Source: Leptobrachium leishanense
Taxonomy: Eukaryota > Chordata > Amphibia > Anura > Megophryidae
Length of the DNA: 64,000 bases
Assembly: GCA_009667805.1 (NCBI GenBank)
Contig: CM019070.1
Location: 54,272,451 to 54,336,450 of the forward strand
Direction: 5' to 3'
The notes under the pieces were generated by a model. It was not told the DNA's origin. It searched no databases and was given only the letters and a program-made list of their open reading frames with translations. The position numbers were made by a program, and so were the translations under genes. Numbering within the stretch: the first letter of the stretch is position 1; each line of letters opens with the position of its first letter. Positions 1 to 10,809 of the stretch are shown one piece after another.

Positions 1-347
1 GCAGGCTGTGCCCTTCCAAACCGTGCCTGGCTTTGATCGCTGGCCCCCGGCGATCGGGAGGGAGAGAGGTCTGAAGGACCTCCTCCCTTTCAGGCACCTC
101 CTCCGCACTCGCGGGGGGGCACCTAAAATAGATGTCATCGCGCCACCGCAATGACATCTATTGTGCCCGCGGCAGTCCCGGAGTGCCGGGCTGACATCAA
201 GGATGTCAGCACACACCGGGGGGGCACAGTGATCGGCCGGAATCCGGCCGATCGCTGGCTTCGAAGGGAGGACACGCTCAGCGTGTCCTCCGCACCCAAC
301 CCTTCCTGCGGGAGGACGCGCTGAGCGCATCCTCCACAGCGAAGTGG
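1..347 (-). mobile_element. TTAA-target hairpin-array DNA transposon, partial copy
   Basis: This GC-rich block is cut by the window edge. It ends at 347 with GAAGTGG, immediately followed by TTAA (348-351). It is the inverted relative of the element at 3954-5189 and shares its serial hairpins, including the AGATGTCAT/ATGACATCT stem near 130-170, the CTGACATC/GATGTCAG stem near 190-210 and the GGACACGCT/AGCGTGTCC stem near 267-290. The TTAA at the end points to a Kolobok or piggyBac-like non-autonomous transposon. No coding sequence is present. Confidence 0.7.
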
Positions 348-351
348 TTAA

Positions 352-1230
352 ATGAGGCAAAAAACTTAAATATATACGTCTCATTTTGTAATAATTTTCA
401 CTTACCTGTCTTTTCATTTGCCTTTATAATAAATTTTTTAAATTGTAAACAAACTTTATGGACACCCTGAATATGAAAAAGGATACATGGTACCCCTTGT
501 ATACAGTCTGCTGTAACTTCCAAAGACATCTTTAGAGTTAACACTTGCGCACATTATGTATTTCTGAAGTCACTACATTCAAATATCAATTTTTATGTGT
601 GATCTTAAACTCTGAGGAAATAAACGACTATTTATAAATTGTGTAATTAGTGGAAATTGCTTTTTCGTGTGTGTGTATGTGCATGTGTGTGTTTTTTAAA
701 TTAACAGTTTAGTATTTGATGTATGAAACCGTCATTAAAATTACAACGCTATAGACATCACGTGAAATGCATATTTGAAAGAACCCGGTGTCTCAAAATA
801 TTCTTGCACCTCTAAATTTCTGATAAATCGCACCTTTTATCACAGGAATAAGCAGCTTGCTAATAGCGTTAGAAAGCTGGCAATATGTTTGTTAAAAACT
901 TTAATTAGGAAAGGCCTGTCCCAGAGGCCTAAGATGGCAAAAGGTGTAAATGGAGGAAATGTCCCAGCCTGAATGCTCCACACTAGACTACATTCAAAGC
1001 ACAGATGGGTTGATAAAGAAGCTGTGAATGGACAAATGATAACAGACTATTCAGCAACTCAAACACAAACCCATTAGCAATCTGTCATATATTTAATTTG
1101 TGTACATGTATTAAACGCAATGCAATAACAGAGAAATCTGGGGGCTGGAATCGGTGTTGTTGCAACGTGATATAAAAAAGGCAAAATTTGCATTAGAATC
1201 CTCACAGTAACACCTTCTCAAAGCTGACGC
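352..1230. other. AT-rich sequence, nothing recognised
   Basis: No convincing reading frame, RNA gene or repeat boundary was seen. A short GT-rich run (about 668-692) is present. The 65-residue open frame near 775-972 has no recognisable motif and is probably chance. Confidence 0.5.
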
Positions 1231-1235
1231 CCAGT

Positions 1236-1560
1236 GGAGTTTTTGGGCACTAAAATAATGTGCCCACTAAAACAGGGACTCTAAGGAGGAAAGTCTGCAC
1301 CTGCAGGTTTCTCCTTAGCGTCCCCATTTTAGCGTGATATATTACGGGGCAGAATATTACGGGGCGCTAAGCGCCGCCACGAGCATCCTCTCCATGGAGT
1401 CCATAGGACTCCATTGAGGCTTTGACTGATGGTCACATGACCTACAGGATCTCTCCTCTCGCTAGACCTGGCAGGTTGGCAGAGCAATTCACGGAGGGAG
1501 ACTGGAGATTTAAAACCCCAGTCTCACTCTGCTCCTGGCAGCCAGAAGCAGCGGATTGAG
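1236..1560 (-). repeat. Dispersed repeat R3, partial copy
   Basis: This segment aligns by eye, in opposite orientation, with part of 56657-57371. Shared landmarks are the CTTAGCGTCCCCATTTTA block, an ATTACGGGGC block and a GGAGTCC..AGGACTCC palindrome. The borders are uncertain. It is probably a non-autonomous DNA transposon. Confidence 0.5.
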
Positions 1561-1700
1561 CTGCTGTTCTCACCGCAATATGAGAGCTGAGTATGGGATT
1601 TTTTGGGGGTGTTTTCAGCTGGTGCTGACTGATTCTGCAGAATAATTACACAGTAAGTAATCTTGATCTCGGGAGTGAAGGGGGTAACATTTTAAATAGT

Positions 1701-2460
1701 TTTACTAAATCTTCAAAACCTCTTGATGGTGTCCCAAGATTGAGTGGATGCAATCTGTTTATTTTCTGAAGCAAAGCAAAATAATTATGTTTATTGCAAG
1801 CAAAATCCATTTGCATGTGGGCTCCAGCTTTGCTCCTAAAGATGCATCACATTGGGCATTACAACCGATGTGCTAGAAGTGTTTGAACAGCTGGGACATG
1901 TGTTAGTCTCCTGTCAAAGACTAAGAAGTACCAGCTGCTTTGTAGTGGCACTAGCACTTGTTGGCCAGCAGATGGAGCCATCTGCCTGTCAAATAGTGCA
2001 TACAGTATGGAATGTGCAGAAGGGATTATACAGCACATTTCCACACTGTATGGCTGCTGTAAAGTGGTTTTCCATAGAACCAATTGTGCCTCACAGTGGT
2101 TTTATGGGAAACCAACTGGTAGGTAAGGGCTCGAAAAGGCATTTTATATGCCTAGAGTATCCCGTTCTTTACCATTATTTTTTATAATATCTTTCTTTAC
2201 ATGAATGCTATAAAACATACTAGTGTAATTAAACCTCACTGAAATCTCAAATACTCGACTCACATCTAATTCTAAGTTTTAGAAAATGTGATGCCCTTGA
2301 CAACTGCAAATACTCATTTATATGAGTTACACCTCTGAAACAATGGGAAATAGAATTAATAAATTCATTGCAAGAGTTCCCCCATGTGACCCAAGAGAGA
2401 AATCAATTGCTACTTTAAATGAATCTGCCAGTGGAATGCAGTGACTGCCTTATGTGAACG
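1701..2460. other. Unassigned sequence
   Basis: A 111-residue open frame (1852-2187) overlaps a 74-residue frame on the other strand. Neither shows a known domain, splice context or codon pattern that I can support as a gene. Confidence 0.4.
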
Positions 2461-2464
2461 TTAA

Positions 2465-2885
2465 CCCCTTCACTACTGATATTGAGATATCTCAAGCTTC
2501 AAAGGCACCATCTGGTGCCCCGATATCGAGAAATCTCGATATGCTAATCTGCAGCCCAAATTTTGTTTGCTAGAAGGTGTCCCCAAAGTTGAAGCCCTGT
2601 GGGCATAATGCCCAAAGAGCTAAAACTGTAAAATCAGCTGTTGAAAGCTCTGAAATATCGGGCTTTCAGAAGCTGTCAGCAGCCGATGCAGGAGAAATAG
2701 AAGAAAATATATCTCTTGTTAAAACCTCTGTAACTCAATTTGGCAGTAGATGACGCCATCTTCTGGACAAGTAGGTTACTACAGTAATAGATATGTATTA
2801 CTGTACAATTTATTAAAAATTATTTTTCAAAAAACCACTGGTTTCTGGCAATGTTTTTTGGGGAAATCCCTAGGTAGTGAAGGGG
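2465..2885. mobile_element. Small TTAA-target DNA transposon
   Basis: The element is bounded by TTAA at 2461-2464 and 2886-2889. It has a perfect 12-bp terminal inverted repeat (CCCCTTCACTAC at the left, its complement at the right). Its left part carries three short hairpins: TTGAGAT/ATCTCAA (2482-2495), GGCACCA/TGGTGCC (2504-2519) and ATATCGAG/CTCGATAT (2523-2542). TTAA duplication is typical of Kolobok and piggyBac. There is no transposase, so it is non-autonomous. Confidence 0.75.
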
Positions 2886-2889
2886 TTAA

Positions 2890-3734
2890 ACAACAGTTTC
2901 GAATAAAACATATCTCAATCTTTTTCATATTTCAGTCTGTCACACATGCTCATGTTTGTGTGCATTCTACAGATAAAAAATGTTATTGCAAACCTGGTGA
3001 AAGTTTGACAAAACTGAATACATCTTATTTGAGATTTTGAATTCTGCTGCTCAGATGAGTAGCTGGCATAGCCTCTGGTCTTTCTTTCGTTGATAAACAA
3101 GGTTTAACTAGATGATGAAAAATGAATCCCATTAATGACTTATGTAATGGCTTTATCATTTCCTCATAGATAAATATGTAATAAAATAACAGTTACTTAA
3201 CGTTACGCTAGCATTCACTGTCCTTCTTTTGCATATAGGTGCTGTGTTCACGATCACATCTGATATAAGAACTTTTTGTCTTCAAATAGGGCACAAGCAC
3301 ATTATAAATGAATTCCTATTCCCCACTGACCACTAATCCTGGTTTCAGAGAATTTGTTTTGCACATCCCTTCCGGTGCAAAGATATTTACCCGTGGGAGA
3401 CTTAATCTAGCTTTGTGATGACTCCGGCAGATGGGACTTGCTGGTCCATTTCGAATTTCAAAGAAATCTTAATTTTAAAATAATTATATCACAATTATTT
3501 ACTGAAGCTGAAATTCTCTCGCCTTTGCTTTAATTTGTATACGTGTTTCATGTTGCACTTAAAGGTCTCTATCATTTTCCAGTTGTCACTTCCTGAGACA
3601 CTGAAAACATATTTCTGGATTGCTTATTCTGTCTTTGATGTTGCAATAAAACCTTTTTTGTTATAATATGGGAACTTATAGTGGAATCTGTGCATTTATT
3701 ATGTTGTTGCAGATAAGTGTTGATTAAATGCATA
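2890..3734. other. AT-rich sequence, nothing recognised
   Basis: No gene, RNA or repeat could be supported here. Open frames are short and overlap on both strands. Confidence 0.5.
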
Positions 3735-5684
3735 GGGCTCTATTACATTCTCCGCGCAAATTCGTACGCGCAGTGCAATTTTTTTTGCCGCAGTATTAAA
3801 CGTTAACGCGTGTAAATTAACGCTGGTATTATGATCCAAGCACATTTTTTCATCCGTCCGAAAATATCGCGCGAAAACGAGCGCAAATTAACGCTGCACG
3901 CAGAAATCGGTGGGCGGACTGTTTTTTCACGTGATTCAGCCAATTAGAATTAACCACTTCAATGCAGAGGACGCGCTCAGCGCGTCCTCCGCATGGCTGC
4001 TGCTGTGCTGAGGACGCGCTGAGCGTGTCCTCACTTTGGGGTCAGCGTTCGGCCGAGTTCCGGCCGATCGCTGCCCCCCCCCGGTGCGGGCTGACATCCT
4101 CGATGTCAGCCCAGCATCCGGAACCGCCGCCGGTGAAATTAGGTGTCATCGCGACAGCGTGATGACACCTAATTCAGGCGCCCCCCCGCATGTGCGGAGG
4201 AGGCGCCTGAAAGGGAGGGGGGGAGGTCCTTCGGACCTCTCTCCCTCCCGATCGGCGGCGTTGCGGGGGTTAACCCAGGCACCATTTGGAAGGGCACAGC
4301 CTGCCCTTCCAAATGGTACCTGGCATTAACCCCTGGGGAGCTGGATCGCGAATCGGCGCTGAAAAGCGCCGGTTCGTGATCCTTTCCCGGAGCTGGCCGA
4401 CATCTTGGATGTCGGCCAAGCCTCCGGGAACTCCCCCTGAAGACTGGCGTCATCGTGCATAGCACGATGACGCCAGTCCTAGAGTTAACCCCTAACTGCC
4501 ACCAACGGTGGAGATAGGGAGTTCCAATGAACTCCCTATCTCCCGATCCGTGGCAGCTAGGGGTTAATGTTTGGTATTGCTGGATCGGCCAGAGCATGGC
4601 CGTTCCAACGATACCAAACACGAAAGTGAAAAAGTTTGTAAAAATAAATAAATAAATAAAATAAAAATAAAAAAATATTTTAAAAAAAATTATAAAAAAA
4701 ATAAACACTTTTTTTTTCTTTTTTTTGGTTTGTTAATGCAGCAATATTGTTCCCATTTCAATTATAATGTGAACAATGATGCTGCACTAACGATTTTTGT
4801 ATGCGGTGCGTTTGTTAAAAATCGTGTAATTTTCCCCAAAACAAAATGTAACGAGATCCCATCTCTAATTTTTTTAACAAGCACACCCCATACAAAATAT
4901 AACCGCAATTGCTCGCATGTTAAAATGTGGAAAAAAAACACTTTACACGCTGTAAATTATTGAAAATTCATATTTTATTGCATTTTTTGTTATAATATAC
5001 AGACAGGTCATGACGTATACATATAATAATGACATATTATTAATCTGCCGAGTCTGACGGAAAGAACGATATATAATATGTCTGGGTCATATACTAAAAT
5101 AAGCCTTAAAAACACGTTTAAACATGATGAGCAAAACCGTTAAAAATGACCTCAGCACAGAGGCGGGAAAAGCCTCAGCAGCGAAAGGGTTAAGAACCAC
5201 AATTGACTCCCGTTCAGTTTTTGCGCCTGTCAAAATCAATCTGAGTATATATGCTGCAGCAATAAAAAAAACACGCGCAACCTCTCTATTTTATTGTTTG
5301 GGTATGTGTAGAATGTGTAACTATATGTTGCTGTATTTTGTTTTCGTGCTGGTGTATTTGGTTTCGGCCAGGACGTTCCGGTTTGCAGTTACCACCAGCT
5401 TTTCAAAGATGTTAAAATTATGCACGCAAGCGTCGTTCGTAAAAAGTTGCGCATCGATTGTAATACCAGCCGCGTACCAGCGCACGAACGCATTTGCACT
5501 CACAATGTTAAGTATGGAATGCGCACCCGAACTTTCGCTCGCGCAGGGTAACTTGCGTTAGATGTTAACACGCATTTTGTGCACGAACGTCGTAATTTAA
5601 CGTTCAGCGCGAAGGGTTTTTCCCCTCGCGTTAATGTGTTTTTGCACAAGCGCACATTTTTGCACGAAGAATGTAATAGAGCCC
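3735..5684. mobile_element. Harbinger-like non-autonomous DNA transposon, interrupted
   Basis: The ends are imperfect inverted repeats: GGGCTCTATTACATTCT at the left and its complement at 5668-5684. They are followed inward by CG-rich segments full of ACGCG and GCGCAAA words. The flanks ATA (3732-3734) and ATA (5685-5687) could be a 3-bp target duplication, which would fit PIF/Harbinger. A related copy at 60607-61235 lacks the block at 3954-5189 and reads straight across the join, so that block is a later insertion. No transposase is present. Confidence 0.6.
3954..5189 (+). mobile_element. TTAA-target hairpin-array DNA transposon, nested copy
   Basis: The insert is flanked by TTAA at 3950-3953 and 5190-5193, and the empty site (GAATTAAGAACC) is seen in the related copy near 61070. 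The first ~670 bp are about thirteen successive hairpins with different stems. Clear examples are 3967-3989 (11-bp arms), 4088-4112, 4137-4174 (14-bp arms), 4275-4322 (22-bp arms, one mismatch), 4394-4418, 4442-4478 (17-bp perfect arms) and 4510-4543 (15-bp perfect arms). A poly-A/T stretch (4640-4725) and AT-rich sequence follow. There is no coding capacity. The TTAA duplication suggests Kolobok or piggyBac mobilisation. Confidence 0.75.
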
Positions 5685-6012
5685 ATATAATTTTCAAAGT
5701 TCGCAATTCATGCTATATATTTAAAAGAAATTGCCTAGCTAAATAGACTATATATATATAAAAACTAAAGAGGGTTTCAGAAAATTATTTAATTATAACA
5801 AATTTTTATTTATATTAAGTAAATATTTAAAGTTCTGCAATCATAAAAAGGCTCTAGAAATTATATTCTATGATTAAGAATTTATAAAACACATGTCATG
5901 TTTCTATGACGCAATGAGCATAACAATGTCTTTTTATTTTACCACCTATGATATACCCATTCTATGTTTTTTCTGAGTTAGTGTTACCTGACCTTATATA
6001 TCAATTTATAGT
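5685..6012. other. AT-rich spacer
   Basis: Nothing beyond low-complexity AT sequence, including a short TA run near 5749-5758, was seen. Confidence 0.5.
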
Positions 6013-6705
6013 CTCCAGAGATTACTCAGAGAGCACCAACATTTCGGTGCTCTCTCGTTCGCCGCACTTCAGCGAGTTAAATTTGCCAACCCTGCAGTGA
6101 ATTCAGCATTCACCGCAGGATCCCCGAAATGCGATCAATCAACCCGCTGAGCGCATCCAAAAAAAACGCTGAATCGAAAAACCGACACAAAACCACCGAA
6201 CGAATTGAAAAAACGTTGAATGCATCCGACAATCCACTGAATCGATCCAAAAACAGCCGGCGACCCGCCGAACAGGGGTAAGAAAAACTAGAAACTTTTT
6301 TAAACAGCGTTTTAGAAAAAAAAAAAGTGCATGAAAATAATAAATAATATACGGTTCTATGAATAACAATAATAAAGTTCTGTTACAGAATTGAAAAAAA
6401 AAACGCCATGTAAAAAAAATCTGAATTAAAACATTCGTTGAAAAACTCCTGAAAAATGACTAATAAATCGTGAAAAGTAAATAAAGAGACTTTTTGTTGC
6501 AAATGAAAAGAATAAACGGTTGAATAAATATGTAAGAAAAACGGGGATTTTTTTTTATATTTAAAACTTTGGGATTCACTTGTTTAAACCTGTCGAATTA
6601 AACCACCGAAAATCAGGGCATTACTTCAGGGCATACTTGGTGACATTTCAGCTTTTTGAGTAGACGAATGGCCACAAAATTGTCAGTGTTCTTTGAATAA
6701 CCCTT
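6013..6705 (-). mobile_element. R1 DNA transposon, diverged copy
   Basis: This matches the R1 family (best copy 53046-53949) in reverse orientation. It keeps the CTGCAGTGAATTCAGCATTCA-type segment followed by CACCGCAGG, and ends with CTTTGAATAACCC. The terminal repeats are degraded, so this is an old copy. No reading frame of interest is present. Confidence 0.5.
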
Positions 6706-7550
6706 TGGATGGTTCATCCTACATTTGAATTTCACCATTTGATTTACACACAACACCTGAAAACATGATAATGTCAAGAATTTCATGGCAGAAAGTAATT
6801 AGGCAAAAACCAGACAAGAGCTGGTTTTATTCGTTCATATTCCTCTGAACCCCCAAATAAACACTGATGCAGCTGTCATCACAAGTCAGATAATTACATA
6901 AGAGATGGAGTTTACATTTGCTTAGTTATATTGTTGCATTGTTAAAGCTTATATTGAAGCACAATAAACATGAACATTAACTGGTTATCAACACAAGTCT
7001 GGGCTAACGTTCAAGGAAGGTACCAATTCATTCTGCCCCCCCTAGCACAAATGGTGCTCTGAGCCACCAATGGTACCTTGTCCAGTCAAAGGCGGTGTGT
7101 AGAATGTTGAAAAGTTACGGTCTGACGCAAGTTCTGCTCCTTCGCTCATTCTTTCTCCATGTGTCCTTGTGTCATTTTGCAGAGGGCACTATTAAAACAT
7201 TACACGGCTCAGAGGACAAGAAGAAAGAATGGAGCAAAACAACACAAAATCTTTATTTTAAAACCATAAGTTAATGTTACTACCTGAGTTTTGTTTGACT
7301 GTCGTGCGCGTCAACTGCACAGAGCAAGAGACCTCAATGCAGTTTCCAGTTACCACAAACAAGAATCAAGATGACAAATTGTGGCACAACGGGAACAGCA
7401 GAGGCAGGACTGACACTTACAGAGGAGAGAAGACAGGTTGGAGACTCAAGACATTAGGTAGTGAGCTTTAGAATACACCAGAGATGGTGAATGCTTACCC
7501 AATGCTGATGCGAGGTCTGAAGGGTGTGACCATTTCTTAACGTTACAGTT
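6706..7550. other. Unassigned sequence
   Basis: No gene or clear repeat border was found. Short open frames (for example 7274-7471) have no recognisable motif. Confidence 0.4.
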
Positions 7551-7554
7551 ACAA

Positions 7555-7735
7555 GTACTTATGCAGTGCCAACAGATTCTGTAGCGCTTTACAATGGGGA
7601 AGCACGAACAGAAGACATAATATATAATAAAACATAAGGATCAGACGGCCCTGCCCGTAGGATAATTTATACGAGTGCTCAGCCAGACATCCCGTGAGCT
7701 TACAATCTAAGGGACTGAGGTAAGTGAAACAAAAG
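7555..7735. repeat. Possible dispersed repeat fragment
   Basis: The words TAGCGCTTTACAATGGGG and GAGCTTACAATCTAAG resemble a common lower-vertebrate interspersed repeat known to me only by pattern. No second copy exists in this window and the borders cannot be set. Confidence 0.25.
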
Positions 7736-8138
7736 GGAACAGAGGGAGTGTGGCGATACTCACCAGAGAGAGTTTAGCAGACACTGCATGATGATAGACC
7801 AAGAGCTTGGGCATGATAAGGTTAAACCGAGAGAGACGTGAAGCAGCTGAAAAAATGAGCCTAGATAATAAGGGTAGGAGCTGGGTGGGGCAGATGGGAC
7901 AGCATAGGGGTGCACTGGTGTATTTTGGCCTAGGCCGACTAGGCCCAGGCCTAGTGCGGCACATTCCAGGGGGCGGCGGCCCGCACTGGGTGGCCCCACC
8001 CCGAAAAAAAAATAATAATTTTTTATTTTTTTTACTTTTGCAAAGTATTTTACCAGGGTGGATACATTGAGATTTCACTAATTTACACTTTCAATTTCAC
8101 TTTCCAGGGGGCAGCAAGAAACCTCACCACTAAATGGG

Positions 8139-8640
8139 TTACTCACAGAGCACCGAAATGACGCCAACGTTTTGGGGTTCTGTAGTTCCCTGCACTTAGG
8201 AGAGTAAAATTTCCCCACCCTGCAGTGAATTCACCATTCACCGCAGGGTCCCCAAAGTGCATGGAGTCGGCCGCTGAATGCTGCCACCGCAAACCCGTGG
8301 CCTGCTGTTTTCAAAAGAACTACTGAACAAAAATTTCTGGAATTTACATATAAGATCCTATGATTGATAATAAAAAGTTCTGTTACAGAAAAAAGAAAAA
8401 CTGCTATTTAAAAAAAGGGGGGGGAATTTTGCCAAAAAAATCTGAAAAATGACTAAAAGGTACTAAAAAAAATCAATAAGTAAAGACTTTTTACTGCAGA
8501 TTAAAATAATAAATGATTTATTAGATATTGCATAAAAACGGGAATATTTTTAACATTGAAACCTATGGGGTTCGCCTGAATAAACCTGCTGATTGAAACC
8601 ACCGAACATCAGGGCATTTCACTGCCATTTCTCTGAGTCT
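8139..8640 (-). mobile_element. R1 DNA transposon, diverged copy
   Basis: It shares with 6013-6705 the GGTTACTCACAGAGCACC-like start, the CCTGCAGTGAATTCACCATT block and the CACCGCAGGGTCCCC block, all in reverse orientation to the R1 reference copies. Its end near CTGAGTCTCAG is degraded. It lies inside the hAT element. Confidence 0.45.
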
Positions 8641-8810
8641 CAGTACCACATGACTGGCTGAACCACGTGAAACGCACGCGCGCAGCTGCCTGCCCTTTCG
8701 TTAACACAGACTCTATTCTGGACTGAACACCCACCGGGAAGGGAATCAAAGCTACAGTGCACCCTCTGGCAGTGGCACCCCACTGCTGACAAGATGGCTC
8801 CACAGCATAA

Positions 8811-9203
8811 TTGCTGTGTGCTCATATACACTGTTTGCTGGGAGTTTTACTGCAGTGGATTCTGATGCACTCATACACACCGCACATTGCATTGCTGGGA
8901 GTTTTATTGCTGTGGATTCTGATACGCTAACACACCCCACACATTGCATTGCTGTGAGTTTTATTGCCGTGGATTCTGATACGCTGACACACACCACACA
9001 TTGCATTGCTGGAAGTTTTATTGCTGTGGATTCTGTGATACACACTGCATATTACTGTGAGTTTTATTGCCCTGGAGCTCTGGGATACGCTCATACACAC
9101 TGCACATTTCTGTGGGTTTTATTGCTGTGCAGCTCTGATATGCTCATACACAGTGCCCATTTCTGTGGGTTTTATTGCTGTGCAGCTCTGTGATATGCTC
9201 ATA
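8811..9203. repeat. Minisatellite, ~53-58 bp units, about seven copies
   Basis: The units contain GAGTTTTATTGCTGTGGA, then a TCTGATACGCTCATACACA-like part, then a CACATT end. Unit length shrinks from about 58 to 53 bp. The array resumes at 10812-10842 beyond the Tc1 insertion. The same unit recurs at 14018-14320 inside a second hAT element. Open frames read through the array are artefacts of its periodicity. Confidence 0.8.
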
Positions 9204-10809
9204 CAGTTGTGTTCAAAATTATTCAACCCCCAATGCTGTAAAGGGTTTTAGGGAATTTAGTGTACATTTGTAATTGTATTCAGAATGAAATCCTACAAGG
9301 ACTTTTTAAAGAACCATATGCAACTAAAATGACATCAATTGGTTTTGTAATACAGTAGTAAATGTTTCTTTTGTGAATTCTTCATTGACACAATTATTCA
9401 ACCCCTTAAAGACTACCACTCTGAAGAACAGAGGTTCATTCAAGTGTTTTCAATCAGGTATTGAAAACACCTGTGGCTGTCACGGAGCAGCAATAAAGCA
9501 TAATAAGCACCAATTAGGCAGCTTTAAAATGACTGTGATACTCAGCTCCTTCTAGACATTTACTGGTGTGGTTACAAACATGGTGAAGTCAAGAGAATGG
9601 TCCAGGAAGACAAGAGAAGAGGTGATTACTCTTCACAGGAAGGGCAATGGCAATAAGAAGATTGCAAAGATGTTAAACATACCAAGAGAGACAATAGGAA
9701 GCATCAATCGCAAATTCAAGGCAAAGAGCACTGTTGAAACGCTACCTGGTCGTGGCAGAAAGAAGATGCTGACTTCGACTGCTGTGTGCTACCTGAAACG
9801 TAGAGTGGAGAAAAGTCCCCGTGTGACTGCTGAGGAACTGAGAAAAGATTTGTCAGATGTGGGTATTGAAGTTTCAGCTCAGACAATACGGCGCACACTG
9901 CGTAATGAAGGCCTCCATGCCAAAACTCCCAGGCGCACCCCCTTGCTGTCTCCAAAGAATAAGAAGAGTCGACTGCAGTATGCCAAAAGTCATGTGGACA
10001 AACCACAGAAGTTTTGGGATAGTGTTCTGTGGACTGATGAAACAAAATTAGAACTGTTTGGGCCCATGGATCAATGCTATGTTTGGAGGAGGAAGAACAA
10101 GGCCTATGAAAAAAAGAACACCTTGCCTACTGTGAAGCATGGCGGGGAGGTCAATCATGCTCTGGGGCTGTTTTGCTTCTGCAGGTACAGGGAAGCTTCA
10201 GCGTGTGCAAGGTACCATGAATTCTCTTCAGTACCAGGAGATATTGGATGACAATGTGATGCAGTCCGTCACAAACCTGAGGCTTGGGAGACGTTGGACC
10301 TTTCAACAGGACAATGATCCCAAGCATACCTCCAGGTCCACTAGAGCATGGTTGCAGATTAAAGGCTGGAACATTTTGGAGTGGCCATCGCAGTCACCTG
10401 ACTTAAATCCGATTGAGAACCTCTGGTGGGACTTAAAGAAAGCAGTTGCAGTGCGCAAGCCTAAGAATGTGACTGAACTGGAGGCTTTTGCCCATGACGA
10501 ATGGGCGAAGATACCCGTAGATCGCTGCAAGACACTTGTGTCAAGCTATGCTTCACGTTTAAAAGCTGTTATAACTGTAAAAGGATGTTGTACTAAGTAC
10601 TAAGATTGAATGTCACTTGGGGGTTGAATAAAACTGATAATGATGTGAGCACAGAAAAGACATTTGTGGTTATTTCATTATAAATGTTATGTTATATTTG
10701 TCTGACCTACACATGCCTCTTTGATTTAATTGTAAGCAAGATGACTGAATGATCAAAATCAATGTCAAACTGGCCAAAACACTCAATTTCAGTGGGGGTT
10801 GAATAATTG
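9204..10809 (+). mobile_element. Tc1/mariner transposon, near-complete
   Basis: TA dinucleotides flank the element (9202-9203 and 10810-10811), as expected for Tc1/mariner. Each end carries two copies of an ATTATTCAACCCC word: outer 9213-9231 and inner 9391-9405 at the left, inner 10617-10631 and outer 10794-10809 at the right. This is the IR/DR layout known from Sleeping Beauty-type elements. The left end begins CAGTTGTGTTCAAA; the right end appears to have lost its last dozen bases. The element splits a minisatellite inside a hAT transposon, so it is the youngest layer of that nest. Confidence 0.85.
9580..10603 (+). pseudogene. Tc1-family transposase, one frameshift
   Basis: The product would be a cut-and-paste transposase that binds the terminal repeats and inserts at TA. 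The ATG at 9580 (MVKSREWSRKTREE) opens a helix-turn-helix region (KIAKMLNIPRETIGSI) followed by a basic GRGRKK hook and a second helix-turn-helix. The DDE catalytic domain is visible: WTDETK (first Asp), QQDNDPKHTS (second Asp) and [16 protein letters not shown] (Glu), with spacing that fits D,D34E. The frame shifts near 10143-10150 in a G-rich run, so the N-terminal part (to 10251) and C-terminal part (from about 10139) lie in different frames. There is no in-frame stop otherwise, and the total length (~340 codons) is normal. The break is either a recent mutation or a sequence error. Confidence 0.85.

Noticed and set aside
4169..4708. 179-residue minus-strand open frame
   Set aside because: It runs through the serial hairpins and a poly-A/T tract of a non-coding transposon.
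8752..9251. Repetitive open frames on both strands
   Set aside because: They translate the ~55-bp minisatellite; frames on both strands show the same artefact.
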